Shown here: positions 7,072-14,539 of the stretch, in pieces
Numbering within the stretch: the stretch's first letter is position 1
Layout of the letters: each line of letters opens with the position of its first letter
Assembly (NCBI RefSeq): GCF_000719095.1
Contig: NZ_JOEH01000036.1
Location: 1 to 64,000 of the forward strand
Direction: 5' to 3'
DNA: 64,000 nucleotides
Source: Streptacidiphilus jeojiense
Lineage (GTDB): Bacteria; Actinomycetota; Actinomycetes; Streptomycetales; Streptomycetaceae
The notes under the pieces: model-generated
Database searches by the model: none
The model's input: the letters and a program-made list of their open reading frames with translations, nothing else
What the model was told of the DNA's origin: nothing
Made by a program: the position numbers and the translations under genes

Positions 7072-8195
7072 TCGACCCCTTCGTCGACTGGCTGCCGCTG
7101 CGCAGCGCACCGCAGGGCGTGCCGCGCCTGGCGGTCAAGGACGTCATCGACGTCGCCGGGCTGCCCACCGGCTGCGGCCACCCGGACAAGCTGGCCACCG
7201 CCCGGCCCGCGGCCCGTGACGCCGAGTGCGTACAACTCCTGCGTGAGGCGGGCGCCTTCGTCGTGGGAAAGACCCACACCGACGAACTCGCCTACAGCCT
7301 GGGTGGCACCAACGCCCACTACGGAGCCGTCGCCAACCCGGCCGCGCCGGGCCGGCTGACCGGCGGCTCCTCCAGCGGCTCCGCCGCGGCCGTCGCCGCC
7401 GGCCGGGCCGACCTCGGCCTGGGCACGGACACGGCCGGCTCCATCCGCGTCCCCGCCGCCTACTGCGGGCTGTGGAGCCTGCGCCCCACCCACGCCCGGG
7501 TGAGCCGCAGCGGAATCGCACCGCTGGCCCCCTCCTTCGACGTACCCGGACTGCTCACCCGCGACGCCGAAACCCTCGCCTGGGGCGCACGGGCCCTGCT
7601 CGCCGACACTCCCTCGGCGACCCGCCCGCTGGGACGGACACTGGCCCCGGCCAACCTGTGGGCGCAGGCCGAGGACGCGATCCGGGAAACCCTGGCACCG
7701 CTGGTCCGCAGCGCCGACCATGACGACCTGTCAGCCTTCGAGGGCGCCCGCGAGGCGTTCAGCACCGTCCAGGGCGCCGAGGCCTGGGCCGTCCACGGCC
7801 CGTGGATCCGGTCCCACCGGCCCACGTTCGGACCCGGGGTCGGCGCCCGCCTCGCCGCAGCCGCGCGGATCACCGCCGAAGCGCAGGCGCACGCACGCGC
7901 CGCGCTCGCGACCCACCGCGACCGGCTGCACCGGCTCCTCGCCGACGGCACCGTGCTCGCCCTCCCCGCCGCCCCCGGCGCCGCACCCGCCTTCGCACCG
8001 CCGGAACTGCGCGGCGCACCGCCCCGAACCGCCACACTCGCCCTCACCTGCCTGGCCAGCCTGGCCGGCCTCCCCGCGGTCACCGTGCCGCACGGCCCCG
8101 GCGGCCTGTGCCTGATCGCCGGCCCCGGACACGACGAGGCCCTGCTCGCCCTGGCCGCCACGACGTTCGACCGCTCCGCGGCGCACACGGGGTGA
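7068..8195 (+). CDS. Amidase signature-family protein (short form)
   Basis: A 375-residue amidase-signature hydrolase. The catalytic Lys is in RLAVKDVID (about 24), followed by the Gly/Ser-rich GGSSSGSAAAVAAG and the nucleophile segment GTDTAGSIRVPAAYCGL, giving the Ser-cisSer-Lys triad. Its length is well below the usual 450-500 residues: the N-terminal helices are absent, so the protein starts almost at the catalytic Lys motif. Short amidases of this kind resemble AtzE-type enzymes that work with AtzH-like proteins, and an AtzH-like gene lies in the divergent operon. It starts at a GTG within the acetamidase stop. A role releasing ammonia from an amide or carboxybiuret-like intermediate is an inference. 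Confidence 0.85.
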   Translation: MIDPFVDWLPLRSAPQGVPRLAVKDVIDVAGLPTGCGHPDKLATARPAARDAECVQLLREAGAFVVGKTHTDELAYSLGGTNAHYGAVANPAAPGRLTGGSSSGSAAAVAAGRADLGLGTDTAGSIRVPAAYCGLWSLRPTHARVSRSGIAPLAPSFDVPGLLTRDAETLAWGARALLADTPSATRPLGRTLAPANLWAQAEDAIRETLAPLVRSADHDDLSAFEGAREAFSTVQGAEAWAVHGPWIRSHRPTFGPGVGARLAAAARITAEAQAHARAALATHRDRLHRLLADGTVLALPAAPGAAPAFAPPELRGAPPRTATLALTCLASLAGLPAVTVPHGPGGLCLIAGPGHDEALLALAATTFDRSAAHTG

Positions 8196-8325
8196 GCCGG
8201 GCCCCACCATACGGCTGAGCTGGGCCTTTGTCAGGCAGCGGAGCGACGTCACGCGAGATCATTCAGTGGGCCTGCTCGAGAGGAAACGAGTGGAGGCGCG
8301 CATGCGGGATCCATAGGGTTAGCAC
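8196..8325. other. Gene-free gap, no recognised signal
   Basis: About 130 bases between the amidase stop and the next forward gene. I see no convincing promoter, terminator or coding sequence. The sequence becomes less GC-rich here, marking entry into the accessory region. Confidence 0.4.
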
Positions 8326-8922
8326 GTGTCCGTTGATGTCTCCGCCGAACTCCCAGCGCCTATCTCGCTGTCCACCGTGGTTCAGGGGACGGGAGAGGTT
8401 CTCAGAGCGCTGCTCGACCTTGCATTTGAGCCGCCACCACTGGAGGTCATTGAGGGGTGGCACGTTGAGGACCACCTCAGGGTGTCGTCTGGGCGGCCGA
8501 TGTCGGCTGAGGAACTTGCCGCATCCGTGATGGGTGGGAGCAGTCCCGCGCGTGGGGACGACGGCAAGGGATCTCTTGCGTTCGAGGTCCGGCCTGTGGG
8601 GAGCGGGGACCGCGCATACCTGTTGGTGATCGATCTGGCCACTCACCCGGCTGGGGCTCCGCTCATCAAGGTTGTGGTGTCCCCAACCCGGACCTGCGTG
8701 GGCGTGGTGCTTGCGACTGCTGTCGCACTGAGCGCGGCGTCCGCAAGCGGTGGCGAGTTCGTCGACATCGAGATAATCATGCTCGACGCGGTCGCATGGC
8801 AGGGCCCCGGCAAAGTCGCAAGATGCCCGTTTCGAGTCCAAGTCGGTCCAGCTGGATACGGGTGCCCAGGCGCAACGGACGTCCCAACTCGGCCTCGTCG
8901 CCGTCGATCTCCGGCCACGTGA
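8326..8922 (+). CDS. Hypothetical protein, 3' end probably replaced by a mobile-element end
   Basis: A 198-codon frame from a GTG. The first ~155 residues look like a normal soluble protein ('STVVQGTGEVLRALLDLAFE', 'LIKVVVSPTRTCVGVVLATA', 'GGEFVDIEIIMLD'). After residue 157 the translation turns into Gly/Pro/Arg-rich sequence, exactly where the ISAs1-like end sequence begins at 8803. The C-terminus is therefore probably not native and the gene is truncated. I do not recognise the family. It is the left-hand neighbour of the defence-like genes. Its lower GC and mixed codon use suggest recent acquisition. Confidence 0.45.
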   Translation: MSVDVSAELPAPISLSTVVQGTGEVLRALLDLAFEPPPLEVIEGWHVEDHLRVSSGRPMSAEELAASVMGGSSPARGDDGKGSLAFEVRPVGSGDRAYLLVIDLATHPAGAPLIKVVVSPTRTCVGVVLATAVALSAASASGGEFVDIEIIMLDAVAWQGPGKVARCPFRVQVGPAGYGCPGATDVPTRPRRRRSPAT

Positions 8923-9001
8923 GCCGCACCTCCACAACTCCTCTGGGTCGGGCCGATTGCAGGGCTTCGGCAAAGTCGACGGGTGCCCGTTTCGTGATCA
9001 T
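8777..9001 (-). CDS. Small ORF starting inside an ISAs1 end (74 aa, doubtful)
   Basis: Reads MITKRAPVDFAEAL and then about 60 further residues including 'VVEVRLTWPEIDGDEAELG'. Its ATG overlaps the stop of the ISAs1-derived frame (ATGA), exactly as the ORF at 12531-12701 does with the second ISAs1 copy. The first 14 residues are encoded by the repeat itself and the remainder by flanking DNA. It may be an accidental read-out frame. The parallel at two sites is why it is listed. Confidence 0.3.
   Translation of the reverse strand: MITKRAPVDFAEALQSARPRGVVEVRLTWPEIDGDEAELGRPLRLGTRIQLDRLGLETGILRLCRGPAMRPRRA
8803..8840 (-). repeat. ISAs1-like end sequence, copy a
   Basis: A degenerate copy of the repeat that ends the ISAs1 element at 12659-14010. 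On the minus strand it contains GAAACGGGCATC and then GACTTTGCCGGGGCCCTGCC, about 80% identical to copy b at 8956-9001 and in the same orientation. It ends the coding part of the hypothetical gene at 8326. Confidence 0.65.
8956..9001 (-). repeat. ISAs1-like end sequence, copy b
   Basis: On the minus strand it reads ATGATCACGAAACGGGC and then GACTTTGCCGAAGCCCTGC, closely matching the left end of the ISAs1 element at 12659-12701. The adjoining 30 bases encode a transposase-like C-terminus (PFALLGLT against PLTLLGLA). This is therefore the residue of a second ISAs1-family copy whose body has been lost. Confidence 0.7.
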
Positions 9002-9567
9002 GTGAGGCCGAGGAGGGCGAAGGGGCGAGGGCGCCAGTCGCCGTCTCGGGTTCGGCGTCGAGCATTCAGCGGTGGCTGCATGTGGACCTGAAGGAGATGC
9101 TCCAGCGCGAGTCCGTACACAGCCAGTCCCATCGACTCGACTGCAGTCCGCTCCCGGGCGTCGAGCTGCATGAGCAGCTTGGCCCACTGGACGACAATCA
9201 CTCGCTCCCACAGCTCGGGCGGCACGGTGTTGGCCAAGTGGTGGTCCTCGCCGATTGGGAGGTCTCGTAGCCGGCGCTCGGCCTCCTGGGTCTGGCCGAC
9301 GTATGCGAGCCCAGTTCCGTGCAGATAGACGCCATAGAAAACCGGCCCACTGACCGGAGGCGCATCATCGCCGGCCCCTGAGGTCAGAAGGGCACCGACG
9401 CTGTGTGCAAACCGGAACCGATCCTGCCACTCGCTCAACTCCGCGGCCCCGCTGGTCACAGAGCGCAGGGAAGAGCGCCACTCTTCGTAGGCCTGATCAA
9501 AGCTCGCTTCCACCACGGGTGACAGTCTGACCTCACCGATGCGCCTCATGCGACATCCATCCGGCAC
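8998..9567 (-). CDS. GIY-YIG nuclease-like protein with an IS-derived C-terminus
   Basis: A 189-residue protein. The centre holds a GIY-YIG-like core, 'FYGVYLHGTGLAYVGQTQEA' and then 'ERRLRDLP' (about 75-105), matching the GIY...YVG-type strands followed by the catalytic Arg helix. A His-rich segment 'GEDHHLANTVPP' follows. The helical N-terminal ~70 residues are not recognised. The last ~10 residues, RPFALLGLT, match the end of the ISAs1 transposase encoded at 12698-13879, so the original C-terminus was lost and the IS fragment now supplies the stop. The GTG start at 9567 follows GAGAGTA; ATG 9549 is possible. It is divergent from the zinc-ribbon gene. Its place beside FRG and Shedu genes suggests a defence role. 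Confidence 0.6.
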   Translation of the reverse strand: MPDGCRMRRIGEVRLSPVVEASFDQAYEEWRSSLRSVTSGAAELSEWQDRFRFAHSVGALLTSGAGDDAPPVSGPVFYGVYLHGTGLAYVGQTQEAERRLRDLPIGEDHHLANTVPPELWERVIVVQWAKLLMQLDARERTAVESMGLAVYGLALEHLLQVHMQPPLNARRRTRDGDWRPRPFALLGLT

Positions 9568-9617
9568 TACTCTCGACTGCGGTTGGGGGGACCGGGCGGA
9601 TGACTGAAGGGACGGGC

Positions 9618-10271
9618 ATGGGGCAGCGAGGGTACTGGCGAGTGTCTGATGGGTCCGCGGTGCCAGCCACGGAGGCTCAGGCGATCTGGGCCGTCGAGGC
9701 CTATCGAGTGCTTGTGAGAGTGGCCGGTACCTATCACGCCGTGATCACTTACAAGGAGCTTGCGGAAGGAGTCCAGGAGGCATCGGGCATCCGCACGTCG
9801 GCGCTGCTCCACAACTGGGTCGGCGGTGTCCTGGGTCGAGTGGTCAGGGAGGCCCACCATCGCGGCGACCCACCAATGACCGCGTTGGTCGTGCACACCG
9901 ATGACGGCATGGTCGGAGACGGCTACAAGGAAGTCCTGGCCGTCGCGGGAGAGCCTCCAGTGGAAGATTTCCTGGAGCGCGAGCATCATGCCGCTCGGTC
10001 GCGACTGGCCTGCTACCAGCGCTTCGGCGCCACGCTCCCTGCCACCGGCGGTGTGCCAGCTCTTGCCCCGAAACTCGAAGCGACCATCGCTCGGCAGCGC
10101 TCACGGGAGCCCGTCCGGCCGCCGCGGGTCTGCCCCAGCTGCTTCATCCAGCTCCCCTCCACCGGCGCCTGCGACTCGTGCGGGGCGCCCGGACAAACCC
10201 TTGATGCTCACGCCCTCACGAGTGGCTCAATCGTCGCACCGGTTACACCTGACCTGCGCCGCCCCACGTGA
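9618..10271 (+). CDS. Hypothetical zinc-ribbon protein, possible MGMT/ATL-like DNA-binding fold
   Basis: About 217 residues from ATG 9618, preceded by AAGGGACG; ATG 9600 is an alternative. The segment 'HAVITYKELAEGVQ', then 'NWVGGVLGRVVRE', then 'MVGDGYKEVL' resembles the 'TYGxIA ... VGxAL ... GGY' layout of alkyltransferase-like proteins, but without a PCHR active-site Cys; I treat this as weak similarity only. Residues about 180-200 form a zinc ribbon (CPSCFIQLPSTGACDSCG). It is divergent from the GIY-YIG gene with about 50 bases between starts, so the two may be co-regulated. Function unknown. Confidence 0.55.
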   Translation: MGQRGYWRVSDGSAVPATEAQAIWAVEAYRVLVRVAGTYHAVITYKELAEGVQEASGIRTSALLHNWVGGVLGRVVREAHHRGDPPMTALVVHTDDGMVGDGYKEVLAVAGEPPVEDFLEREHHAARSRLACYQRFGATLPATGGVPALAPKLEATIARQRSREPVRPPRVCPSCFIQLPSTGACDSCGAPGQTLDAHALTSGSIVAPVTPDLRRPT

Positions 10272-10299
10272 TCGCGTCACGAGTTCTTATGTAGGGTAG

Positions 10300-11334
10300 T
10301 CACTTCCGACGGTTATTCTTGACTTGCCAAGTGGTCCTCGACAATTCCTCCGCCTTGCTAATTGCAAGACGTTTCACTTCGATAAGTGGTGGATACATCG
10401 TATCTACGGTGATTGGATGATCCTCCTTCTTGAGGAGGGCACCCAAAGGCCTCTTCCAGCTTGCCGGAATGCGAATTGTCCACGCCGTTGCGGACCACGC
10501 CTTCCCTGCTGCATTGCGCAACGGAAAACGGATGCTCAGGTTCGTAATCTTGGCTAGATCCAACGGCTCCAGAGTCTTGCCGTTAAATTGCATTTGGCGT
10601 CGCGAATAACTGGCAATCAGGCCGCCCACAAGAAAACACCCTTGCTGCGCCCGCATTCGAGGATCGAGATCCTTTGGGTCGGCAACTGCCACGCGCCCAG
10701 TCCAACTCGACTTTGCGTACTGCTCACCGCGGGCGGCGTCTGCCCACTCCAGGCATCGCTGGGCGTCCAAGTAGAAGATGTCTGCCGCGTCGCTGGACTT
10801 GCGGTGGAGCTGGATTACGAACAGCCGGCCGTCCAGGTCGTGATTCTGATCCACGGCAAAGAATAGAGCCTCAAAGGGAGCTTTCGAGACATCGATAAGC
10901 CTTGTGGGAATCCCGTGATGCTGCATGAGTCCCAAGAGCTGGCCATCGGTCATTAGTCGCCCAAGGCCCTGGCTTCTCATCACTCGCAGGATATCCGCCT
11001 CCGTTCTTGCCATCCGATGCTCCGTCACCCTGGTGACCGAGTTTTGGAGAATCCGAAAGAGACTTGACGAGAGTCCGTGATCCGCGTTGGATTGCCCGCG
11101 ATAAAAGACGCTTTCAACTGGTGGCGACGGTAGAGCGAGAGACCCGCCATCCAAGGGGTCTCTCGCCCCGGCTTTGAGCCATTCCCAGAGGCTCTGAAAT
11201 GTCCCGTCCAATCCAATCTTTGAATTAATCTCGCGCTCTGCGAAAAACTCCCCTGCAAGATTGTTGCTGACCGCATCGCCATCTGGCGAAGACCCTCGAT
11301 TGTTACCAGTGGCAGGGTGCGAATCGTTAGCCAT
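10300..11334 (-). CDS. FRG-domain protein
   Basis: A 344-residue protein. FRG-domain marks are present in order: 'ESVFYRGQSNADHGLSSSLFR' (the [F/Y]RG motif, about 75), 'LGLMQHHGIPTRLIDVSKAP' and 'FEALFFAVDQNHDLDGRLFVI'. FRG proteins are widespread, poorly characterised, and repeatedly found beside restriction and other anti-phage genes; an enzymatic toxin role has been proposed for some. Base composition is clearly lower in GC than the housekeeping genes in this window. It is divergent from the HNH-Shedu gene (11494-12435), and both lie between ISAs1-type ends, which supports a defence function by association. Confidence 0.75.
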   Translation of the reverse strand: MANDSHPATGNNRGSSPDGDAVSNNLAGEFFAEREINSKIGLDGTFQSLWEWLKAGARDPLDGGSLALPSPPVESVFYRGQSNADHGLSSSLFRILQNSVTRVTEHRMARTEADILRVMRSQGLGRLMTDGQLLGLMQHHGIPTRLIDVSKAPFEALFFAVDQNHDLDGRLFVIQLHRKSSDAADIFYLDAQRCLEWADAARGEQYAKSSWTGRVAVADPKDLDPRMRAQQGCFLVGGLIASYSRRQMQFNGKTLEPLDLAKITNLSIRFPLRNAAGKAWSATAWTIRIPASWKRPLGALLKKEDHPITVDTMYPPLIEVKRLAISKAEELSRTTWQVKNNRRK

Positions 11335-11493
11335 AACCGGAGCTTAAGTCGGTCGGCAGGCTGATGCAGGTCGGTGAGGGCCAACAGGCGAAGGCCTGTC
11401 TCCGGGGAGGGCGCCCCGAACGGACGACTCCTGGCCGCCTCTCGGCGCGCTTCGGTGCGGAGTTTCCCGGACTTGGCCCCTCGCGGGCAGCCG

Positions 11494-12435
11494 ATGCTGC
11501 AAGATCTGCACGTGGCAGACTATCGGCGGCGCACCGTCTCGCGGGTTGTGGTTCAGCAGGCATTCGGGCTAGCAGGAGGGCGGTGTTCCTTCCCAGGCTG
11601 TCAGCCTGTGACTCTCGACAATGGCCTACCCCTCGTTGAGGTCGCGTTCATAGCGGGAGGGTTTCCCGGCGCAGTCAGGCACGAGCCCGACTTGACTTTC
11701 GAAGACGAAACCTCAGTCGAGAACATTATCGCCCTCTGCCCCACTCACCATGCCCTAATCGATCGCAATCCGGAGAATTTCCCAATATCCGCCCTGCGGA
11801 GCATGCGCGCAGCTCATCTAGAACGAGTGAGGCGCGGCCTGGGTTCGGATTCCGTCAGGGTCACAACTTCGCGCCTTCTAGAGGCGCTAGAAATTTGGAA
11901 CCACGAGCGGGGAAATTCGCGAGAAGAATTCTGGCAGACATTCTTCTCGGAGCGCCCAGAAGTTCTAGCAGTCGCCCTGGAGGGGCGAGCATACACCTTG
12001 CGAAGCAAGTGCTACGTAGGGGGGAAATCGGTGGATAACACCGGCGGTAACCTCCTCGATTTTATGGCCCACCATAATGGAAACGTAGCCCTCCTTGAGA
12101 TCAAGACGCCTAAATCTCCCTTGCTCTCAACTTCAAGCTATCGAGAAAATGTCCACGCGCCCTCTCGCGAGCTTTCAGGAGCGTCAGTACAGGTGCTGGA
12201 GTACCGCCACAGCTTGCTGTCAAATCTCCCCGCTCTGTCTTTTCAGACCCCCGGCCTGCGGGCGGCCCATCCAGTGAGCATGGTAATCATCGGAGATGTG
12301 GAACGGGAGCAGATGAATGAGAACCAGTGGCGCTCCTTTGAACTCTTCCGCACTTCGCTTCGAGACGTGCGAATAATTACCTATGATGAGATATTTGCGG
12401 GAATCTCGATGCTCACAGAAGCCCTATCAGATTAA
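11494..12435 (+). CDS. HNH-Shedu fusion nuclease (SduA/DUF4263-like), candidate anti-phage effector
   Basis: About 313 residues from ATG 11494; GTG 11512 is possible and no strong ribosome site decides. The N-terminal third is an HNH-like zinc module: RCSFPGC (Cys pair), 'VEVAFIAGGFPGA', 'ENIIALCPTHHALID' (Cys and the HH of the finger). The C-terminal half matches the Shedu (SduA) nuclease: 'LLDFMAHHNGNVALLEIKTP' carries the D...ExK catalytic pattern, 'ELSGASVQVLEYRHSL' is the conserved helix, and 'MVIIGDVEREQMNENQWRSF' leads into 'VRIITYDEIF'. Shedu proteins are single-gene anti-phage nucleases whose variable N-terminal domains are thought to sense the trigger; an HNH N-terminus is one such variant. 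Codon use is AT-richer than the surroundings. Confidence 0.8.
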   Translation: MLQDLHVADYRRRTVSRVVVQQAFGLAGGRCSFPGCQPVTLDNGLPLVEVAFIAGGFPGAVRHEPDLTFEDETSVENIIALCPTHHALIDRNPENFPISALRSMRAAHLERVRRGLGSDSVRVTTSRLLEALEIWNHERGNSREEFWQTFFSERPEVLAVALEGRAYTLRSKCYVGGKSVDNTGGNLLDFMAHHNGNVALLEIKTPKSPLLSTSSYRENVHAPSRELSGASVQVLEYRHSLLSNLPALSFQTPGLRAAHPVSMVIIGDVEREQMNENQWRSFELFRTSLRDVRIITYDEIFAGISMLTEALSD

Positions 12436-12467
12436 GCGGCCCGCATTGGTCGACCCGTCTCGCTGCC

Positions 12468-12505
12468 AGGGCCTCGGCAAAGTCCTGTGATGTCCGTCTT
12501 GGGAG
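12468..12505 (-). repeat. ISAs1-like end sequence, copy c
   Basis: On the plus strand it contains GGGCCTCGGCAAAGTC and then a degenerate TGATGTCCGTCTTGG, matching the repeat at 8803, 8956 and 12659 in the same orientation. It lies 30 bases after the HNH-Shedu stop, so it marks the right border of the defence-like genes, as copies a and b mark the left border. Confidence 0.6.
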
Positions 12506-12530
12506 AGCGCCTGGTGTTGGGGCGTGCTCG

Positions 12531-12701
12531 TCAGCGCAGTGAGTGGCGCTTTTGGTGCGGCTCGGGGAGCCCGAACGTCAGCCCGTTCTCTTCGAGGGCG
12601 TCGGCGATGGTTAGCTGCTCCTTGAGGAAGAGGAAGCTGACGTCGACCGACCCCTGGGCCAGGGTTTCGGCGTAGTCGGCAGGCGTCCGGTTTGTGATCA
12701 T
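12531..12701 (-). CDS. Small ORF starting inside the ISAs1 end (56 aa, doubtful)
   Basis: Reads [14 protein letters not shown] and then '[20 protein letters not shown]'. The ATG overlaps the transposase TGA stop as ATGA, so it could be translationally coupled to the transposase. Its first 14 residues come from the inverted repeat of the element and the rest from flanking DNA. It is the counterpart of the frame at 8777-9001. Confidence 0.35.
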   Translation of the reverse strand: MITNRTPADYAETLAQGSVDVSFLFLKEQLTIADALEENGLTFGLPEPHQKRHSLR

Positions 12702-14010
12702 GCGAGGCCGAGGAGCGTGAGGGGTCGGCGGGCGTCGCGTGCGTTGCGGCGGAGACCGGCGGCGATGTTCGCGACGCCGCTGAGCCGCAGGGCGCCGACG
12801 GCGAGGTTGCGCCAGGTCGCCATCGCGCGGGGCGCGTTCCCAGTTCGCAGCTGCGAGGCGTCCTCGGCGAACGTGGTGTCGCGGATGTGGTGCAGGGCCT
12901 CGATCTTCCAGTGGTCCCTGCTCAGCTGCGCGAGCTGGGCGGGACTGGCCTGCTCGGCGATCAGGCTGGTGACCGCGTAGACGGTGGCGATGGTGGTCTT
13001 GCCGGTCTTGCGGTCGGTGCGGCGGCGCTTGATCTGGACGGCCTGGCTGGCACCGGGGAAGAGCAGGTTGCTGACGGTGGCGACCTTGATCCGCCGGATC
13101 TCGGAGCGGCCGTGGCCCGTACCGCGGGTGCGGCCCTGGAGCGGGATGTCCTTCCAGGGCAGGGACTTCAGCTGCTTGCGTAGCTTCTTCTGGTTGCCCT
13201 TGACGATCGCGACGTAGTGGGCCCGGCAACCCAGCAGGTAGCTGGCGTGCTCGCGTTGGGTGTGCAGAGCGTCGCTGGTGACGACCGTCCCGGCCAGGTC
13301 CGCGATCGTGTCCAGCAGCGGCTGGAAGCAGGTGGTCTCGCCAGTCTTCTCGCCGACGTCGAGTTGGGCCAGGACCAGCCCGGTGGTGTGCTCGACCGCC
13401 GCGAACAGGTGCACCTTCCGGCCCCTCGCCCTTGCCGCACCGCGCAGGCTCTTGCCGTCCACGGACAGTCCGCGCGGCCCGGAATCGGCGGGACGGCGGT
13501 CGGCGAGCTAGCCACCCACCGCCCGGTCCAGGGCGTCACCGTCGACACGCGCGAGCAGCTGGCGGACCGTCGCCTCCGCCGGGACCAGCTGTCGCGGCAG
13601 CACCGGATCGGGGCGCACGCCGAGCCTGTCCAACACGAACGGCGGCGCGTCCGCGATCCACTCGCCGACCGCCAGCAGCGAGGTGGCCCCGGCCAGCACC
13701 GCGCATGCGGTCAGCGCGAGGACGACGGCCAGTGCGTGCCGCACGCCGCGTGGGTTGCGCGGGTCCGGCACCTGGGCCAGCCGCTCCAGCAGGCCGGGCA
13801 CCTCCCCGGGGCCGATCTCGGGTCGCTCGCGGAGCTGGTCAAGGGCAGGCAGGATCAGCGATGATGCGTCGGCAGGCACGGTCTTCCAGGCAGGTCACGG
13901 GGCGTCGAGAACTCCATGATCTTGGAAGCCCGTGCCTGTCCTGCTTCCACCCCCACCACCCAACGAACCATCACGAACCGGACGCCTGCCGACTACGCCG
14001 AAGCCCTGGG
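12659..14010. mobile_element. ISAs1-family insertion sequence, about 1.35 kb, transposase disrupted
   Basis: The element is bounded by imperfect inverted repeats. The left end reads TTCGGCGTAGTCGGCAGGCG from 12665, and its reverse complement is read at the right end near 13978-14004. Repeat similarity covers about 40 bases per end with two or three mismatches. Size and transposase match the ISAs1 family. I cannot see a convincing exact target duplication; CTGGGYCR-like octamers flank both ends with two mismatches. Related solo ends lie at 8803, 8956 and 12468. Confidence 0.75.
12698..13879 (-). pseudogene. ISAs1-family transposase interrupted by an in-frame TAG
   Basis: Two segments are in the same reading frame. 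The N-terminal 123 residues (from GTG 13879) hold the ISAs1-associated region 'LAQVPDPRNPRGVRHALAVV'. The C-terminal part, from 13507 on, carries '[13 protein letters not shown]', 'VTSDALHTQ', '[10 protein letters not shown]' and '[21 protein letters not shown]', the DDE-type catalytic core. They are separated only by a TAG at 13508-13510, within 'AVGG-stop-LADRR', where the family normally has Trp, so a TGG-to-TAG change is likely. Without suppression the transposase is inactive. The stop at 12698-12700 overlaps the ATG of the small frame at 12701. Confidence 0.85.
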
Positions 14011-14011
14011 T

Positions 14012-14153
14012 CGCATGGCAGCCCGACAGATTCATCGAACGAGCCCGATTGGCCAACGGCGTGGGCGACTTCGCGGAGCGGTGCGAGCAGTTCATGCGAC
14101 AGTTCCCGAGCCTCAACGGCTGGCCGAGGAACCGATCCTCTGACGACGCGTAG
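14012..14153 (+). pseudogene. Possible 3' fragment of a gene cut by the ISAs1 element
   Basis: Immediately outside the right IS end one forward frame reads 'WQPDRFIERARLANGVGDFA', continues 'ERCEQFMRQFPSLNG' and stops at 14153. It looks like protein rather than shadow sequence but is only about 47 residues long. No family is recognised. It may be the remainder of the gene into which the element inserted. Confidence 0.3.
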
Positions 14154-14539
14154 CCTCTGCTCCCGTGACTACTGATGATCTCCGCGCTGCGGCGCTCTAC
14201 TGAACGCTAAAGGCACAGCTCAGCCGCATGGTGCGAGCGACATGACGGCTGGATCCTCAGTAGCTGTCGGCATTGTTGCTGACCTGCTGCAATGCTTCGC
14301 GTATGTGCCCGCGACGCATAACCATGCCGGTGGGTCGCCACAACAGGCTTTGCGCCAGGGTGCTATGCGCACGACGCGGTCAAGGGAAGAGGGCCCGGGG
14401 CGGCCCAGCCATGTGCAACCAAAAGCAACCGACAACGAGTAATAGTCAAGACCTGTGGACGAGGTGACGTGTGGCCCACCGCTATACCTGGACCGGGTGA
14501 TGTGCTTCCGGGTACTGCTGGGGCCCGGTGCATTCGGGC
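14154..14539. other. Gene-free gap, no recognised signal
   Basis: Nearly 400 bases with only short, unconvincing frames on either strand. No terminator, tRNA or repeat is evident. It lies between the IS-disrupted region and the hypothetical gene that ends at 14540. Confidence 0.4.

Noticed and set aside
14242..14442. 66-codon forward frame in the gap after the ISAs1 element
   Set aside because: No ribosome site, no recognisable domain and composition like the shadow frames around it.
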